Shown one piece after another: positions 52,922-62,239 of a stretch of DNA of 64,000 nt. Positions within the stretch are counted from its first letter, which is position 1, and each line of letters begins with the position of its first letter. The notes beneath the pieces are model-generated. The model saw nothing but the letters and a program-made list of their open reading frames with translations. It did not search any database and was not told where the DNA came from. The DNA is taken from the NCBI RefSeq assembly GCF_002886185.1, contig NZ_KZ614146.1, positions 1,968,930 through 2,032,929 on the forward strand. The letters run 5' to 3'. Both the position numbers and the translations under genes were made by a program. The stretch comes from Salipaludibacillus neizhouensis (GTDB taxonomy: Bacteria > Bacillota > Bacilli > Bacillales > Salisediminibacteriaceae).

Positions 52922-53474
52922 GTTTTTAATCTCCTTTCAATATTACTTTCTATATTGCACTTGGAAAATGATCTACAAGCCAAAAATCTATGCTGAACAA
53001 GAAAAACTAGAACCTCTACGGAACTAGGGTTAATTCTATTAAAATCTGTACTTATTCGTAATATCAACGATTTCATAATTAGTATCTCTTATCAGCAATT
53101 CCTATTACCCAACCTTAGATGTAGCATTACTTTCTTACGTCCCCTTCCCTTTAACACTTACCCTACAAGAAGTTCGAAAATAATTTTTGAAATAAAGCGA
53201 CTAAACACTGGCCTGTTCCCCTGACAGGGTTCCAGTCACTCCAACTACAACATACAAAAGAGATGTTAGGAATCTTGGTATATACCTATAATTCTATGAG
53301 ACTTCTCTCACTAAATATCATAAAAAGGCATAATTCCTGATCTATTAGTCCATCCGAAACTTCCTTCTTATTCATAGATTAATAAAAAGGGGGTCTGGTT
53401 TTAAATATCAAGCCGAAACCTATAAAAGACGGTGAGGAGCTATATTTTGAGCTCTCAAAAAGGGGGATGAAGTA
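52922..53474. other. Gene-free stretch before the ATP-grasp array
   Basis: 550 AT-rich bases between the decayed permease and the first ATP-grasp gene. I see no gene or clear repeat; it probably contains the array's first promoter. A short GAGCT-GAGCTC inverted repeat lies near 53436-53456. Confidence 0.3.
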
Positions 53475-54203
53475 ATGACGAAAATAAAAGGTAGGAATAA
53501 GTGGAAAATGTATCAAGCTATGAGAAAAAATAAAAAACTTGCCCCTTACCTTGTCTACACAAAGCAATGGAACAAGAAAAACTTTAATGGAATGTTATCT
53601 AAATACAATGCTATTGTTGTGAAGCCTAATAACGGTTTAAAAGCTAGAAGTATTTATTTTATTTCGAAAAAGAACAGTGGATTTAAAGTGCAAATATACG
53701 AGCGAAAATATTTTTTTTCAACCAGTGAAAATGTTTATGATTTTATGAAAAAGAGAACACAACGTGTTTCATATATTATCCAAAATCACATTGATATGGA
53801 AAAAATAAACGACAGGCCATTTGATATCAGAGTAATCATTCAAAGGAGATCAATAGCTTATCCATGGACTGTCACTGCGTATAAAGTTAGGGTTGCCGGG
53901 GCGGGAAAAATGGTCACTAACGCTAGTAAAGGTGGGAGAATTTTAACTTTTAAAGATGCGATGCAAAAATGTGATATTCCGAACCAAGTACAAGGTCACT
54001 TATTAGAGCGCCTTAAATACGTTTCTATCATAGCATCATTAACCCTAAGTAAGTATTACCCTTACAAGCGTCTTTTCGGTATCGATATAGGAATTAAAAA
54101 AGATGGTTCTCTTCATATATTTGAAATCAATCGCCAACCGCTATTAAGAGGTTTTTCGAAATACCAACAAAGAAAAATTAGAAGATTTAAACATCCAAAG
54201 TAA
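53475..54203 (+). CDS. YheC/YheD-type ATP-grasp protein, short class (1)
   Basis: 242 residues, starting MTKIKGRNKWKMYQAMRKNK after GGGGGATGAAG. ATP-grasp residues: AIVVKPNNGLKARSIYF, YIIQNHIDM, RPFDIRVIIQR and LFGIDIGIKKDGSLHIFEIN. In place of the usual Gly-Gln-Gly in the Gly loop it has Leu-Lys-Ala-Arg, unlike its paralogues, so ATP handling may differ. Only the ATP-grasp core is present. It is followed after 35 bases by a second short-class gene. Presumed to form amide bonds on an unknown spore-related substrate. Confidence 0.85.
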   Translation: MTKIKGRNKWKMYQAMRKNKKLAPYLVYTKQWNKKNFNGMLSKYNAIVVKPNNGLKARSIYFISKKNSGFKVQIYERKYFFSTSENVYDFMKKRTQRVSYIIQNHIDMEKINDRPFDIRVIIQRRSIAYPWTVTAYKVRVAGAGKMVTNASKGGRILTFKDAMQKCDIPNQVQGHLLERLKYVSIIASLTLSKYYPYKRLFGIDIGIKKDGSLHIFEINRQPLLRGFSKYQQRKIRRFKHPK

Positions 54204-54238
54204 TGAACAATTAAAAATCCTTCTGGAGGTGTATTGCA

Positions 54239-54988
54239 GTGACAGTGAGACTAACAGGTAGAAACAAATATAAAATGTATTTAGCATTAAAGAAAAATAA
54301 AAACCTGCTACGACATCTTCCTGATACTAAGATGTGGAGTAAAGTTAATTTTTATAATATGTTAGAAAAATATAAGTCCATCGTAGTAAAACCAAACAAT
54401 GGACAGCAAGGTCAAAGAATATATTTTGTGAAAGCAATTAAATCAAGATACGAACTATATATTAATAAAAAACGAAAGGTATTTAAGAAAAAGAAAGACC
54501 TTTATAACTACATTAGAATTGCTACACTTAAAAGAAGATTTATTATTCAACGAGAAGTGGATCTTGCTAAAATTGAAGGAAAACGTTTTGATTTTAGAAT
54601 TATCGTTCAAAGGAAAACGAGAATGCTTCCTTGGGTTGTCAATGGAGTCTTAGTAAGGAAAGCAGGAAAAGGGTATAAAGTAACCAATAGGCGCCGACAT
54701 GGAATAGTCTTGTCGCTAGAAGATGCACTAAAGAGCATGAATGTAACAAACGAAAGGAAAGAATTTAAGGTAAAAGAAATTCAAAAGATTTCCCACATGG
54801 CAGCAGAAACATTAGGACGCTCTTTTCCTAATCAAAGGATCTTTGGCGTAGACATAGGCATGAAAGAAGACGGTTCTCTTTATATTTTTGAATTGAACCG
54901 CTGGCCTCTGCTACATGGGTTCCGATTACTAAAAGACAAAAGTTATATTAGAAAAATTATGACTTACAAATCGAGAAGGAAGGGGTGA
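54239..54988 (+). CDS. YheC/YheD-type ATP-grasp protein, short class (2)
   Basis: 249 residues from a GTG seven bases after GGAGGTG. Starts MTVRLTGRNKYKMYLALKKN. ATP-grasp residues: SIVVKPNNGQQGQRIYFV, FIIQREVDLAK, KRFDFRIIVQR, IFGVDIGMKEDGSLYIFELN. It is very close to the short gene at 59687 (for example KYKS-VVVKPNNG-QGQ-IYFV and the last 60 residues), clearly a duplicate in inverse orientation. Co-transcribed with the gene before it. Confidence 0.88.
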   Translation: MTVRLTGRNKYKMYLALKKNKNLLRHLPDTKMWSKVNFYNMLEKYKSIVVKPNNGQQGQRIYFVKAIKSRYELYINKKRKVFKKKKDLYNYIRIATLKRRFIIQREVDLAKIEGKRFDFRIIVQRKTRMLPWVVNGVLVRKAGKGYKVTNRRRHGIVLSLEDALKSMNVTNERKEFKVKEIQKISHMAAETLGRSFPNQRIFGVDIGMKEDGSLYIFELNRWPLLHGFRLLKDKSYIRKIMTYKSRRKG

Positions 54989-55155
54989 TTAGCCCCTTGA
55001 CCACACACCCTTAAGAATTAAGTCTTTTAACTTTTAAATAATTAATTAATCGAATCTTACCGACAGATCAGTATGGAACATAAATTCCTTTCCAGAAAAA
55101 CTGTTTCAGAAATTAACTTCATTAAGTTTGTCACTAGTTCAATGTTTCTTAAACA

Positions 55156-55225
55156 GTTTTTTCTTCTTAAAGTACCAAACCTCATGTTCAATGAAAAATG
55201 CTTACTGTCGATTCGACTGCTGTTA
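55156..55225 (-). pseudogene. Relic of the 361-codon ATP-grasp class
   Basis: The minus strand reads SRIDSKH and, one frame away, FIEHEVWYFKKKKL. This equals the last residues of the 58572 protein (GRIDSKHHRVPFEHVVWYYK). Only the 3' end is left, next to the 454-codon gene, showing that this copy of the cluster once contained that class too. Confidence 0.7.
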
Positions 55226-55284
55226 AGTTAGCTTAGCTAAGCATGCAAATGGTTTATCTACATCAGTTACTTGGCGTGGTTTAA

Positions 55285-56649
55285 TTACGTTGCCTTCACG
55301 AACCAAAATCCATGTGTTGATACAGAATTCCCCAGTTTTCTTGGTCTTTTGTATTTTATTTTTTTCTTCTGTATTAATTTATTCCTTTTAACGTTCTTTC
55401 GCAACTCCCATTCGCTCTGACTGTTATGAAGGGCTTCTTTCACATGCTGGTTGCTCTCTTCACTTACGATAGCTTCCTCGGGCTTGTTGCTTTCTTCACT
55501 CACAACAGCTTCCACAGATTGGTTACTTTCTCCTTCCCATCCTGTTTCTTCAAGTTTATCTTTAGCATATAGGAGTATATTGACCATGGTTTGTTTTACA
55601 GTATTTTCACCATAAGCTTTTAATAGTGACACTTTTGCACTCTGGGAATTACATTCAATAAACTTGATTTCTAGATCTTTTGTCAAGCCAAAATCAATTC
55701 CAATCTCCCCAAATTCCCCATACTTAAATTCAGTCTCAGTATAGATTTTATATAAAAAGGTTTCGATCCTTTGTTGCATTCTTAATTTTTCTTTGGGAGA
55801 AAGGTTTATCCAATCAAATAATTCACCCACTGGGAAGGCATGGGAATGAATAGTAATCGGAGAGTTTTCTTGGCTCACTCTTGCACTAATACCACTAATT
55901 TCAATTCCCTTTTTTTTGTTTCTTTGTAATTCGGCTCGTAAATCTATCCGTCTATTATTCACTTCCAATAAGTCTATAGCTTCTTGAATCATAAACTTTT
56001 TCCCTTTGTAAAATTTGTCTATGAAAGGTATCATTTCATCTAATTTTTCATAACTCTTAGAATGAATTTCGTCTTGGATATAATCGAAATGCTTACATAG
56101 ATATTTATCGCCGGGAAGATGTTCTACCCTCACCACATTTTGCCCTTTTCTACCTGTGACACCCTTTAGGTAGATTGTTTGATGCTTTTTCATCATATCA
56201 AATAAATCTTCAGGACCTTCATATAAAATTGTATCTAACAAAAAAGACTTTAATGGTTTAAGGGTACCGAAATAGTTATAAATATCCCAATTTCCCAACG
56301 ATGAAGGATTTAAGCACACCGTTTTCTTTTCATTACATTGTTCGATAAAGGTAAGATATTTGTTCCTATATTTTTTAGATGCTCCACCACGACGATAAAG
56401 AACATCAGGATAGGGAAAAGTGTCTTTTTCCCATAAATTATTTGTAAAATCAAAATAGTACCCTGTAATTAATTGTTTTTGGATATCTACTGTATTGATG
56501 GAGAAAAAAAACATATTAAAATTAACATATTCATTGGCTTCCGACAATTTTTCCAACCGATAATGAGGATTATTATTAGTAATGCCTTTCCAGGCTCTAT
56601 TTGACACCAACACCCCGAGATTACCAGTTAACTTTTTCTGTTCAGTCAA
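55285..56649 (-). CDS. YheC/YheD-type ATP-grasp protein, class B with repeat tail
   Basis: 454 residues from a TTG that follows GAAAGGGTG. An N-terminal domain (about 150 residues, NLGVLVSNRAWKGITNNNPH) is followed by the ATP-grasp core: IYLKGVTGRKGQNVVRVE, FMIQEAIDLLEVNNRRIDLR, GEIGIDFGLTKDLEIKFIEC. After residue 370 comes a tail with three EESN-type repeats (SNQSVEAVVSEESNKPEEAI, then VSEESNQHVKEA) and a strongly basic end. The close paralogue at 60477 lacks this tail. Presumed peptide-type ligase; substrate unknown. Confidence 0.87.
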   Translation of the reverse strand: MTEQKKLTGNLGVLVSNRAWKGITNNNPHYRLEKLSEANEYVNFNMFFFSINTVDIQKQLITGYYFDFTNNLWEKDTFPYPDVLYRRGGASKKYRNKYLTFIEQCNEKKTVCLNPSSLGNWDIYNYFGTLKPLKSFLLDTILYEGPEDLFDMMKKHQTIYLKGVTGRKGQNVVRVEHLPGDKYLCKHFDYIQDEIHSKSYEKLDEMIPFIDKFYKGKKFMIQEAIDLLEVNNRRIDLRAELQRNKKKGIEISGISARVSQENSPITIHSHAFPVGELFDWINLSPKEKLRMQQRIETFLYKIYTETEFKYGEFGEIGIDFGLTKDLEIKFIECNSQSAKVSLLKAYGENTVKQTMVNILLYAKDKLEETGWEGESNQSVEAVVSEESNKPEEAIVSEESNQHVKEALHNSQSEWELRKNVKRNKLIQKKKIKYKRPRKLGNSVSTHGFWFVKAT

Positions 56650-57043
56650 GTTTCTTCACCCTTTCTTCTGTAACTTGCTCATGCATAGCATATTAATAAA
56701 TAGCAAAAAGGTGAGTAAATCACGGCTTATAAGACTTAGAGTCACACCCAAATTCATTATCAATAAAAAAGCCTTCTTATATTACTCAGAAAAAAGTCAA
56801 ATCTATACCCTCCTTGATAGCTGCTTTGATGGTTCTTGATAAAAGACACGTCCCATACGATAAAGAAATAGTAAACACAGACCAAAATCTACCTGGATAG
56901 TTATTTATTCTTCTGCCATAGCATACTCTTCAATGAAGTGTTGTTAATACTCCTTCTTATAACAGAAGCCGAGAATGGTAAAAAGGTCCTTTATCAGCTC
57001 ATTATATTGTAATACCCAACGTTAATTGGAAGGAGGCTTACCC

Positions 57044-58372
57044 TTGTATATCGAATGGATAACAACAAATGAGGTCAACGAAATTTATTTGCCAGAGGAT
57101 CTTAAAAGAGAAATAATCACTTCGTCAAAAACAATTACTTTTCATTTCGGTTCATGGAATAAGGAATTGTATTTACATTTTATAAAAGAAATACCTAATG
57201 ACACCATTGGCCTTTCTGAAAACCTAAGAAAGGATGTTTTCATTCCCGAGGAACTGATCTATGATATAAATATGACAGAAAAAAGTCTTAGTCTAGGTCC
57301 AGTAGTTCTATACTTAGTATCTAACAGACTAATAAAACGTTTGGATAAATTAAAAGAGCGTATAGAAAATTTTGTCCCCTTAAATGGTTTAATTATAATT
57401 AGCAGTAGTTTAGGTATTAACACGGAAAAAGAAACAATCGAAGGGTATTATTTTCAACCTAAAACAGAAACAATCAACTCAAAATTGATGAAAGAAACCT
57501 TTTCATACCCAGGCGCCATATTTAAAAGAGCTCTCCTTTCACCGAGCATAGATACACATTTATATGAAAAGATGGGTGGACGAATATTTAATTCTAAATT
57601 TTTTAATAAATGGGAAATGTGGCAGTGGTTAACTTCTAACGATTTTTTAAAAAATAATCTTCCCCACACAAAAGAATTAAAAAGCTTAGAAGAGGTTAAT
57701 GACATGTTGGACGTATATCATTCGATTTATTTAAAGCCTAAAAAAGGATCTAATGGGAAAGGAATTATTCAGATTGAAAAAAATGATTTTTTATTTCATA
57801 TAACTAATGATAAATGTATTTCAACAAGGGGTGAAAGCTTAGAGAACCATCCTTTAATTAAAAGTGTTTTCGAAAGGGAAAATCAGTATATAATTCAGCA
57901 AGGAATTCCTGTCAAGCATCATTCAAGACATGTTGATTTCCGTATTTACATGCAAAAGGATGAGACAATGCGGTGGAAGTGTTCTGGGTTCATTGGTAGA
58001 TTTGCTATACCGGGAAGCATAACTACCAATTTACAAAATATTGATGATATACTTCCAGGCCAAGAGGCTTTGAGGCTAATCTTTGAATTAGAAAAAGAAG
58101 AAGTAAGGTTAGTTGAGCAAAAAATTATTACTATTTGCACAGAAGCGTGCCAACTACTTGACCAACATGGTTGTTACGGGGACATTGCTATTGATTGTAT
58201 AGTAGATAATGATTTACATGTCTGGATATTAGAAATGAACAAAAGGTATGGATATAGAAGTTTTTATTTCCTTGAAGATCGTAAATTATTCAGTAAAATA
58301 ATACGTAACCCATTTCTTTATGCTAGTGCCCTAGCTGGTTTTAGTGGCGCAAGGGAACGACAAAAATTGTAA
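57044..58372 (+). CDS. YheC/YheD-type ATP-grasp protein, class C (1)
   Basis: 442 residues. I start at the TTG 57044 because GGAGG is seven bases upstream and the residues (MYIEWITTNEVNEIYLPEDL) align with the paralogue at 62240. The N-terminal domain (FHFGSWNKELYLHF, then LSENLRKDVFIPEELIYDIN) resembles that of B. subtilis YheC/YheD. ATP-grasp residues: IYLKPKKGSNGKGIIQIE, YIIQQGIPVKHHSRHVDFRI, GDIAIDCIVDNDLHVWILEM. This is the canonical full-length class. A GC-rich terminator follows. Confidence 0.88.
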   Translation: MYIEWITTNEVNEIYLPEDLKREIITSSKTITFHFGSWNKELYLHFIKEIPNDTIGLSENLRKDVFIPEELIYDINMTEKSLSLGPVVLYLVSNRLIKRLDKLKERIENFVPLNGLIIISSSLGINTEKETIEGYYFQPKTETINSKLMKETFSYPGAIFKRALLSPSIDTHLYEKMGGRIFNSKFFNKWEMWQWLTSNDFLKNNLPHTKELKSLEEVNDMLDVYHSIYLKPKKGSNGKGIIQIEKNDFLFHITNDKCISTRGESLENHPLIKSVFERENQYIIQQGIPVKHHSRHVDFRIYMQKDETMRWKCSGFIGRFAIPGSITTNLQNIDDILPGQEALRLIFELEKEEVRLVEQKIITICTEACQLLDQHGCYGDIAIDCIVDNDLHVWILEMNKRYGYRSFYFLEDRKLFSKIIRNPFLYASALAGFSGARERQKL

Positions 58373-58480
58373 AAATAAGAGAATAAAGGCAAGGTCATTG
58401 TGATAAGCTCTTAGTCTCATCAACTATTCATACTAAAACCTAGTCTACTATCGATCTTTAAAGTTGGTTCATGGCAAATA

Positions 58481-58514
58481 ACCCCCATTCCACTTATTAT
58501 GGTGATTTGGGGGT
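58481..58514 (+). terminator. Terminator after the class C gene
   Basis: ACCCCCA pairs with TGGGGGT, with an inner CCAC/GGTG pair; TATTTTA follows. Confidence 0.7.
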
Positions 58515-58571
58515 ATTTTAGGATTGAATTTCAGGACGAACTCCTATTGGTATTCTCCAAGCTCTGTTCTG

Positions 58572-59618
58572 TTACAACTTTTTTCTTTTGTAGTACCAAA
58601 CAACATGTTCAAAAGGGACCCGGTGATGCTTGCTGTCAATTCTGCCTCTGTAGGGTTTAAAATTCGCTTCCAGAAGCCAAATTTTCTCTTGTTTGTCTAT
58701 TGCGATATCCAGACCTAAATCAATTACTTGTGGGTATTTTAATTCCAGCGCTTTAGCTATTTTTATACATGATCGTTTGATTTCTTCCTTCTTTTTTTGA
58801 TGAATTAAAGGTGTTAATCTGAATTTGAGGAGTCCGCCCTGATCACGGTTCGTAACATTCAAACACTTATCAGCCACTCTGGCGTACATACCGATTACCT
58901 TCCATGCGCCTGACTTAGTTTTTTGCGGCGATACTCTAAAATCAAACTTTTTCCCCTTATATTCTTTGCTTTCAACTCCTTGTTGGACGATAAACCGTTT
59001 TGGAGATGAAAATGTAGAAGAATAATAGGTGTACAGCTCATTTTTTGGTATCTTTTTGATTGTTTCTTTTGTCTTCAAAATGTGTGTCATAGTATATCCA
59101 GTGTTTGTTTTTTCTAGGACATAAATATTGTTTCCCTTGCAGCTTCGTTTTGGTTTAATGTAGATTTTATTAAACCGGTCTATCATCCCAACCATTTTTA
59201 AAAATGATAAGGTTCCTGTCTCCGGTAATAATGAAGTAATTTCATCGATCGATGCCAGATATTCATGAATTTTATATTTGCTTCTGTCTTTATTTTTTAT
59301 GACATTAAAGAATATGATGTCATGATTTTTAGTAAGGTATTCAATTTTCCGGATCAATCCCTCTCCTTTTAGAAATGATGTGCTCCGATATAAGTTCACT
59401 TTCGGAATGGCGGTTTCTCTCCTTAGTAGCTCATCATTTTCATGTGAGTATACCATTGCTTTTACGGTCTTGTTTATTTGAGAAATACTCTTCATGCTGT
59501 AAAAACATATATCCACTTTATTTTTTTGGGCATGGTCTTTATAAAATTGCACGATAGAATCCGGTTTTTTAGAAATTGTATTTTTAAATATTCTAGATGG
59601 CAAAATAATACCAATCAT
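58572..59618 (-). CDS. YheC/YheD-type ATP-grasp protein, class D
   Basis: 348 residues from the ATG (MIGIILPSRIFKNTISKKPD) that follows AAAGGAG by eight bases; an earlier start would add 13 residues without support. ATP-grasp residues: IYIKPKRSCKGNNIYVLE, FIVQQGVESKEYKGKKFDFR, DLGLDIAIDKQEKIWLLEAN. The N-terminal domain differs from classes B and C. A relic of a second copy is at 55156. First of two tightly packed minus-strand genes with 59687. Confidence 0.87.
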   Translation of the reverse strand: MIGIILPSRIFKNTISKKPDSIVQFYKDHAQKNKVDICFYSMKSISQINKTVKAMVYSHENDELLRRETAIPKVNLYRSTSFLKGEGLIRKIEYLTKNHDIIFFNVIKNKDRSKYKIHEYLASIDEITSLLPETGTLSFLKMVGMIDRFNKIYIKPKRSCKGNNIYVLEKTNTGYTMTHILKTKETIKKIPKNELYTYYSSTFSSPKRFIVQQGVESKEYKGKKFDFRVSPQKTKSGAWKVIGMYARVADKCLNVTNRDQGGLLKFRLTPLIHQKKKEEIKRSCIKIAKALELKYPQVIDLGLDIAIDKQEKIWLLEANFKPYRGRIDSKHHRVPFEHVVWYYKRKKL

Positions 59619-59686
59619 AACAATTGCTCCTTTTTTTGATGGTGTCGACAAAGACATAGGATCATAAACGGTGCAAATTACTTGAA

Positions 59687-60430
59687 TTATTTTTTACGTT
59701 TTAAAGCCATAATTCGATTGATCTGCGTTTTATCTTCTAGGCTTCGAAATCCTCCTAATAGCGGCCAGCGATTTAGTTCAAAAATATAAAGAGAACCGTT
59801 CTGATTCATCCCAATATCAACGCCAAAGATCGTTTGATTAGGAAAAGAGCATCCTAATGTTTCTGCTGCCACTAGCGAAATCTTCTTAACTAGTTTCACC
59901 TTGGAGGCTTTCGTTTCGTCTGTTACATTCATGCTCTTTAGTGCATCTTCTAGCGATAAAACTATTCCATGGTGTCGTCGATTTGTTACCTTGTAACCTT
60001 TTCCTCCTTTTCTAGCAAGAATACCAGTTACCTCCCAGGGAAGTTCATTCGTTTCCCTTTGAACGATAATTCTAAAGTCAAAACGCCTTTCGCCTATTTT
60101 GGCAAGATTCACTTCTTGTTGAATAATAAACTCCCTCTTGATTGCTGCTTTTTCTATATATTTAAAAACATCTAGATGATTTTCAAATACCTTCCGTTTT
60201 TTATTGATATAAACGGCGTAGTTTAATTCAGTTTTGTCCACAAAGTATATACTTTGCCCCTGTTTTCCGTTATTTGGTTTAACGACAACTGATTTATACT
60301 TACTTAACATCCTTAAAAAGTTTTCATAGCTCCACATCATTGTATCAGGAAGATATCGTTGCAACTGTCTATTTTTCTTCATTACCAAGTACATTTCATA
60401 TTTATTTCTACCTCTTAATAGCACTGCCAT
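59687..60430 (-). CDS. YheC/YheD-type ATP-grasp protein, short class (3)
   Basis: 247 residues, starting MAVLLRGRNKYEMYLVMKKN after GGGGTG. ATP-grasp residues: SVVVKPNNGKQGQSIYFV, FIIQQEVNLAK, RRFDFRIIVQR, IFGVDIGMNQNGSLYIFELN. It is a duplicate of 54239-54988, and the two lie in opposite orientation. It sits between class D and class B genes on one strand, with short gaps, suggesting one transcript. Confidence 0.88.
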   Translation of the reverse strand: MAVLLRGRNKYEMYLVMKKNRQLQRYLPDTMMWSYENFLRMLSKYKSVVVKPNNGKQGQSIYFVDKTELNYAVYINKKRKVFENHLDVFKYIEKAAIKREFIIQQEVNLAKIGERRFDFRIIVQRETNELPWEVTGILARKGGKGYKVTNRRHHGIVLSLEDALKSMNVTDETKASKVKLVKKISLVAAETLGCSFPNQTIFGVDIGMNQNGSLYIFELNRWPLLGGFRSLEDKTQINRIMALKRKK

Positions 60431-60476
60431 TTCGCTTCACCCCTTTCTTCTCATCCCCCTCCAATTCACCTTCAAA

Positions 60477-61649
60477 TTAAATATTTACAACACCATCTTC
60501 TTTTCTCACTAAAGTGAGTTTTCCCTTCCTTTCTACCCCTGCTTTTTCTGCAAGTAGATATTTTGCATATAAGACTATATTTAACATCGCTTTATTTAAC
60601 GTATTCTTACCGTGAGCTTTCAATAGTGAAACTTTTGCACTCTGGGAATTACATTCAATAAACTTGATTTGAAAGTCTTTTGTCAGGGCAAAATCTATTC
60701 CAATTTCTACAAATTGCCCATATTTATCTTCGGTCTTTTTATAAACCGTGTATAAAAAGTTTTCTATCTGCTGCTTCATTTTAAATTTTTCTTCTGAAGA
60801 AAGCTTTTTCAAATCAAACAACTCATCCAATGGAAAGGCATTGGCATGAATCGTGATCGGAGAATCCTTTTTGCTCTTCCTTGCACTAACACCGCTAATC
60901 TCTATTTCCCCTATTTTGTTTCTTTGTAATTCGGCTCGTAAATCTACCCGTCTATGATTCACTTCTAACAGGTCGATAGCTTCTTGAACCATAAATTTTT
61001 TACCTTTGTAAAATTTATCAATGAAAGGTACTATTTGATCTAGTTTTTTATACCGTAATAAGTGAACTTTTCGTTTGGTATGATCGTAATATTTACATTG
61101 ATATTGATTGTCAGGAAGACGTTCTACACGCACCACATTTTGTCCTTTTCTACCTGTGACACCCTTTAAGTAGATGGTTTTATGCTTTTTCATCATGTAA
61201 AATAAATCTTCTGGATCCTCATATAAAATTGTTTGTAACAAGTACGGTTTTAAAGGTTTAACACTACTAAAATAGTTGTAAATATCCCAATTTCCTAACG
61301 AAGAAGGGTTTAAGAATAACGTTTTCTTTTTGTTGCACTGACGGACAAAGGTACGATAACTTTTTCTTTCTTTTTTACACACTCCGCCACGTCGGTAAAT
61401 AGTAGCTGGATAGGAAAAAATAGCAGTTTTCCATGAATTATCTGTGAAATCAAAATAATACCCTTTAATCAATTTTTTTTTCTTATCAACTGTATTGACG
61501 GTGAAAAAAAACAAATTTAAATTAGCATTTGCATTGGCTTTCGCCAATTGTTTTAATCGGTAGTGAGGTTTGTTTTTACACAAGGCTCTCCAAGCTCTAT
61601 TTGATACCAAGACTCCGAGATGACCAGTTAAATATTTTTGTACGTTCAA
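60477..61649 (-). CDS. YheC/YheD-type ATP-grasp protein, class B (2)
   Basis: 390 residues from a TTG after AAAGGGTG. It is the near relative of 55285-56649, sharing LSNLGVLVSNRAW-like N-terminus (GHLGVLVSNRAWRALCKNKP) and the ATP-grasp core: IYLKGVTGRKGQNVVRVE, FMVQEAIDLLEVNHRRVDLR, VEIGIDFALTKDFQIKFIEC. It lacks the repeat tail. Long gap (590 bases) to the upstream class C gene contains repeats. Confidence 0.88.
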   Translation of the reverse strand: MNVQKYLTGHLGVLVSNRAWRALCKNKPHYRLKQLAKANANANLNLFFFTVNTVDKKKKLIKGYYFDFTDNSWKTAIFSYPATIYRRGGVCKKERKSYRTFVRQCNKKKTLFLNPSSLGNWDIYNYFSSVKPLKPYLLQTILYEDPEDLFYMMKKHKTIYLKGVTGRKGQNVVRVERLPDNQYQCKYYDHTKRKVHLLRYKKLDQIVPFIDKFYKGKKFMVQEAIDLLEVNHRRVDLRAELQRNKIGEIEISGVSARKSKKDSPITIHANAFPLDELFDLKKLSSEEKFKMKQQIENFLYTVYKKTEDKYGQFVEIGIDFALTKDFQIKFIECNSQSAKVSLLKAHGKNTLNKAMLNIVLYAKYLLAEKAGVERKGKLTLVRKEDGVVNI

Positions 61650-61896
61650 TATTCTTCACCCTTTCTTCTGTAACATGCTTATCCATGTTCATTCATAGCA
61701 TATTAAGAAATTGTCTGTAAGTAACGGCTATGTGACATGGTGTTCCACCCAAATATTTTGTTAATATAAACTTTCGAATAACAGAGCATACTGTTTCATG
61801 TCCCTTCATCTATCAAATGAAAAGTTAGTAAATATCGGATGAAGATCGTAGGTCCACGTAAAAACATCCTTAAAAATCGAAGCTGACTCAAAAGAA

Positions 61897-61985
61897 GGGC
61901 ACTGAAAAAGTAAAAATCGACTTTTTCAGTGCCCTTAGTGATTTCCCCGAGGAGGCTAAGGCATTGCCCGCGGCAAGCGAATAAA
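61897..61985. repeat. Copy of the citB-terminator hairpin and GC-rich repeat
   Basis: GGGCACTGAAAAAGT (61897-61911) pairs perfectly with ACTTTTTCAGTGCCC (61920-61934), as at 9316-9348. It is followed by ccgaggaggctaaggcattg and cccgcggcaagcg, as at 7765-7795. Both repeats occur together here. Confidence 0.75.
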
Positions 61986-62040
61986 TTTTCAAAATCGATC
62001 CGATAACACATTGTATGTATGTCTTCTATTTAAACAAGAA

Positions 62041-62081
62041 AACAGCCTGCTATTTTCAATTTGAGAAAATAACAGGCTGTT
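62041..62081 (-). terminator. Terminator after the class C (2) gene
   Basis: AACAGCCTG and TATTTTC pair with GAAAATA and CAGGCTGTT; TTTTC follows on the minus strand. It lies 160 bases after the gene's stop. Confidence 0.75.
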
Positions 62082-62239
62082 CAATTTAACTATCGGACTT
62101 TTTCACTGGCCTCCTCAAAAGTCAGCTTCTTTTTGAATAAAGTATGGCAATGGTTTCGTTCGCTCCGCGCTCGCTATGAGAAAACCGCTCATTGCGAGCT
62201 TTAAAATGGAGCAATGTTGCTCATTGCTTTTACGGTGTC

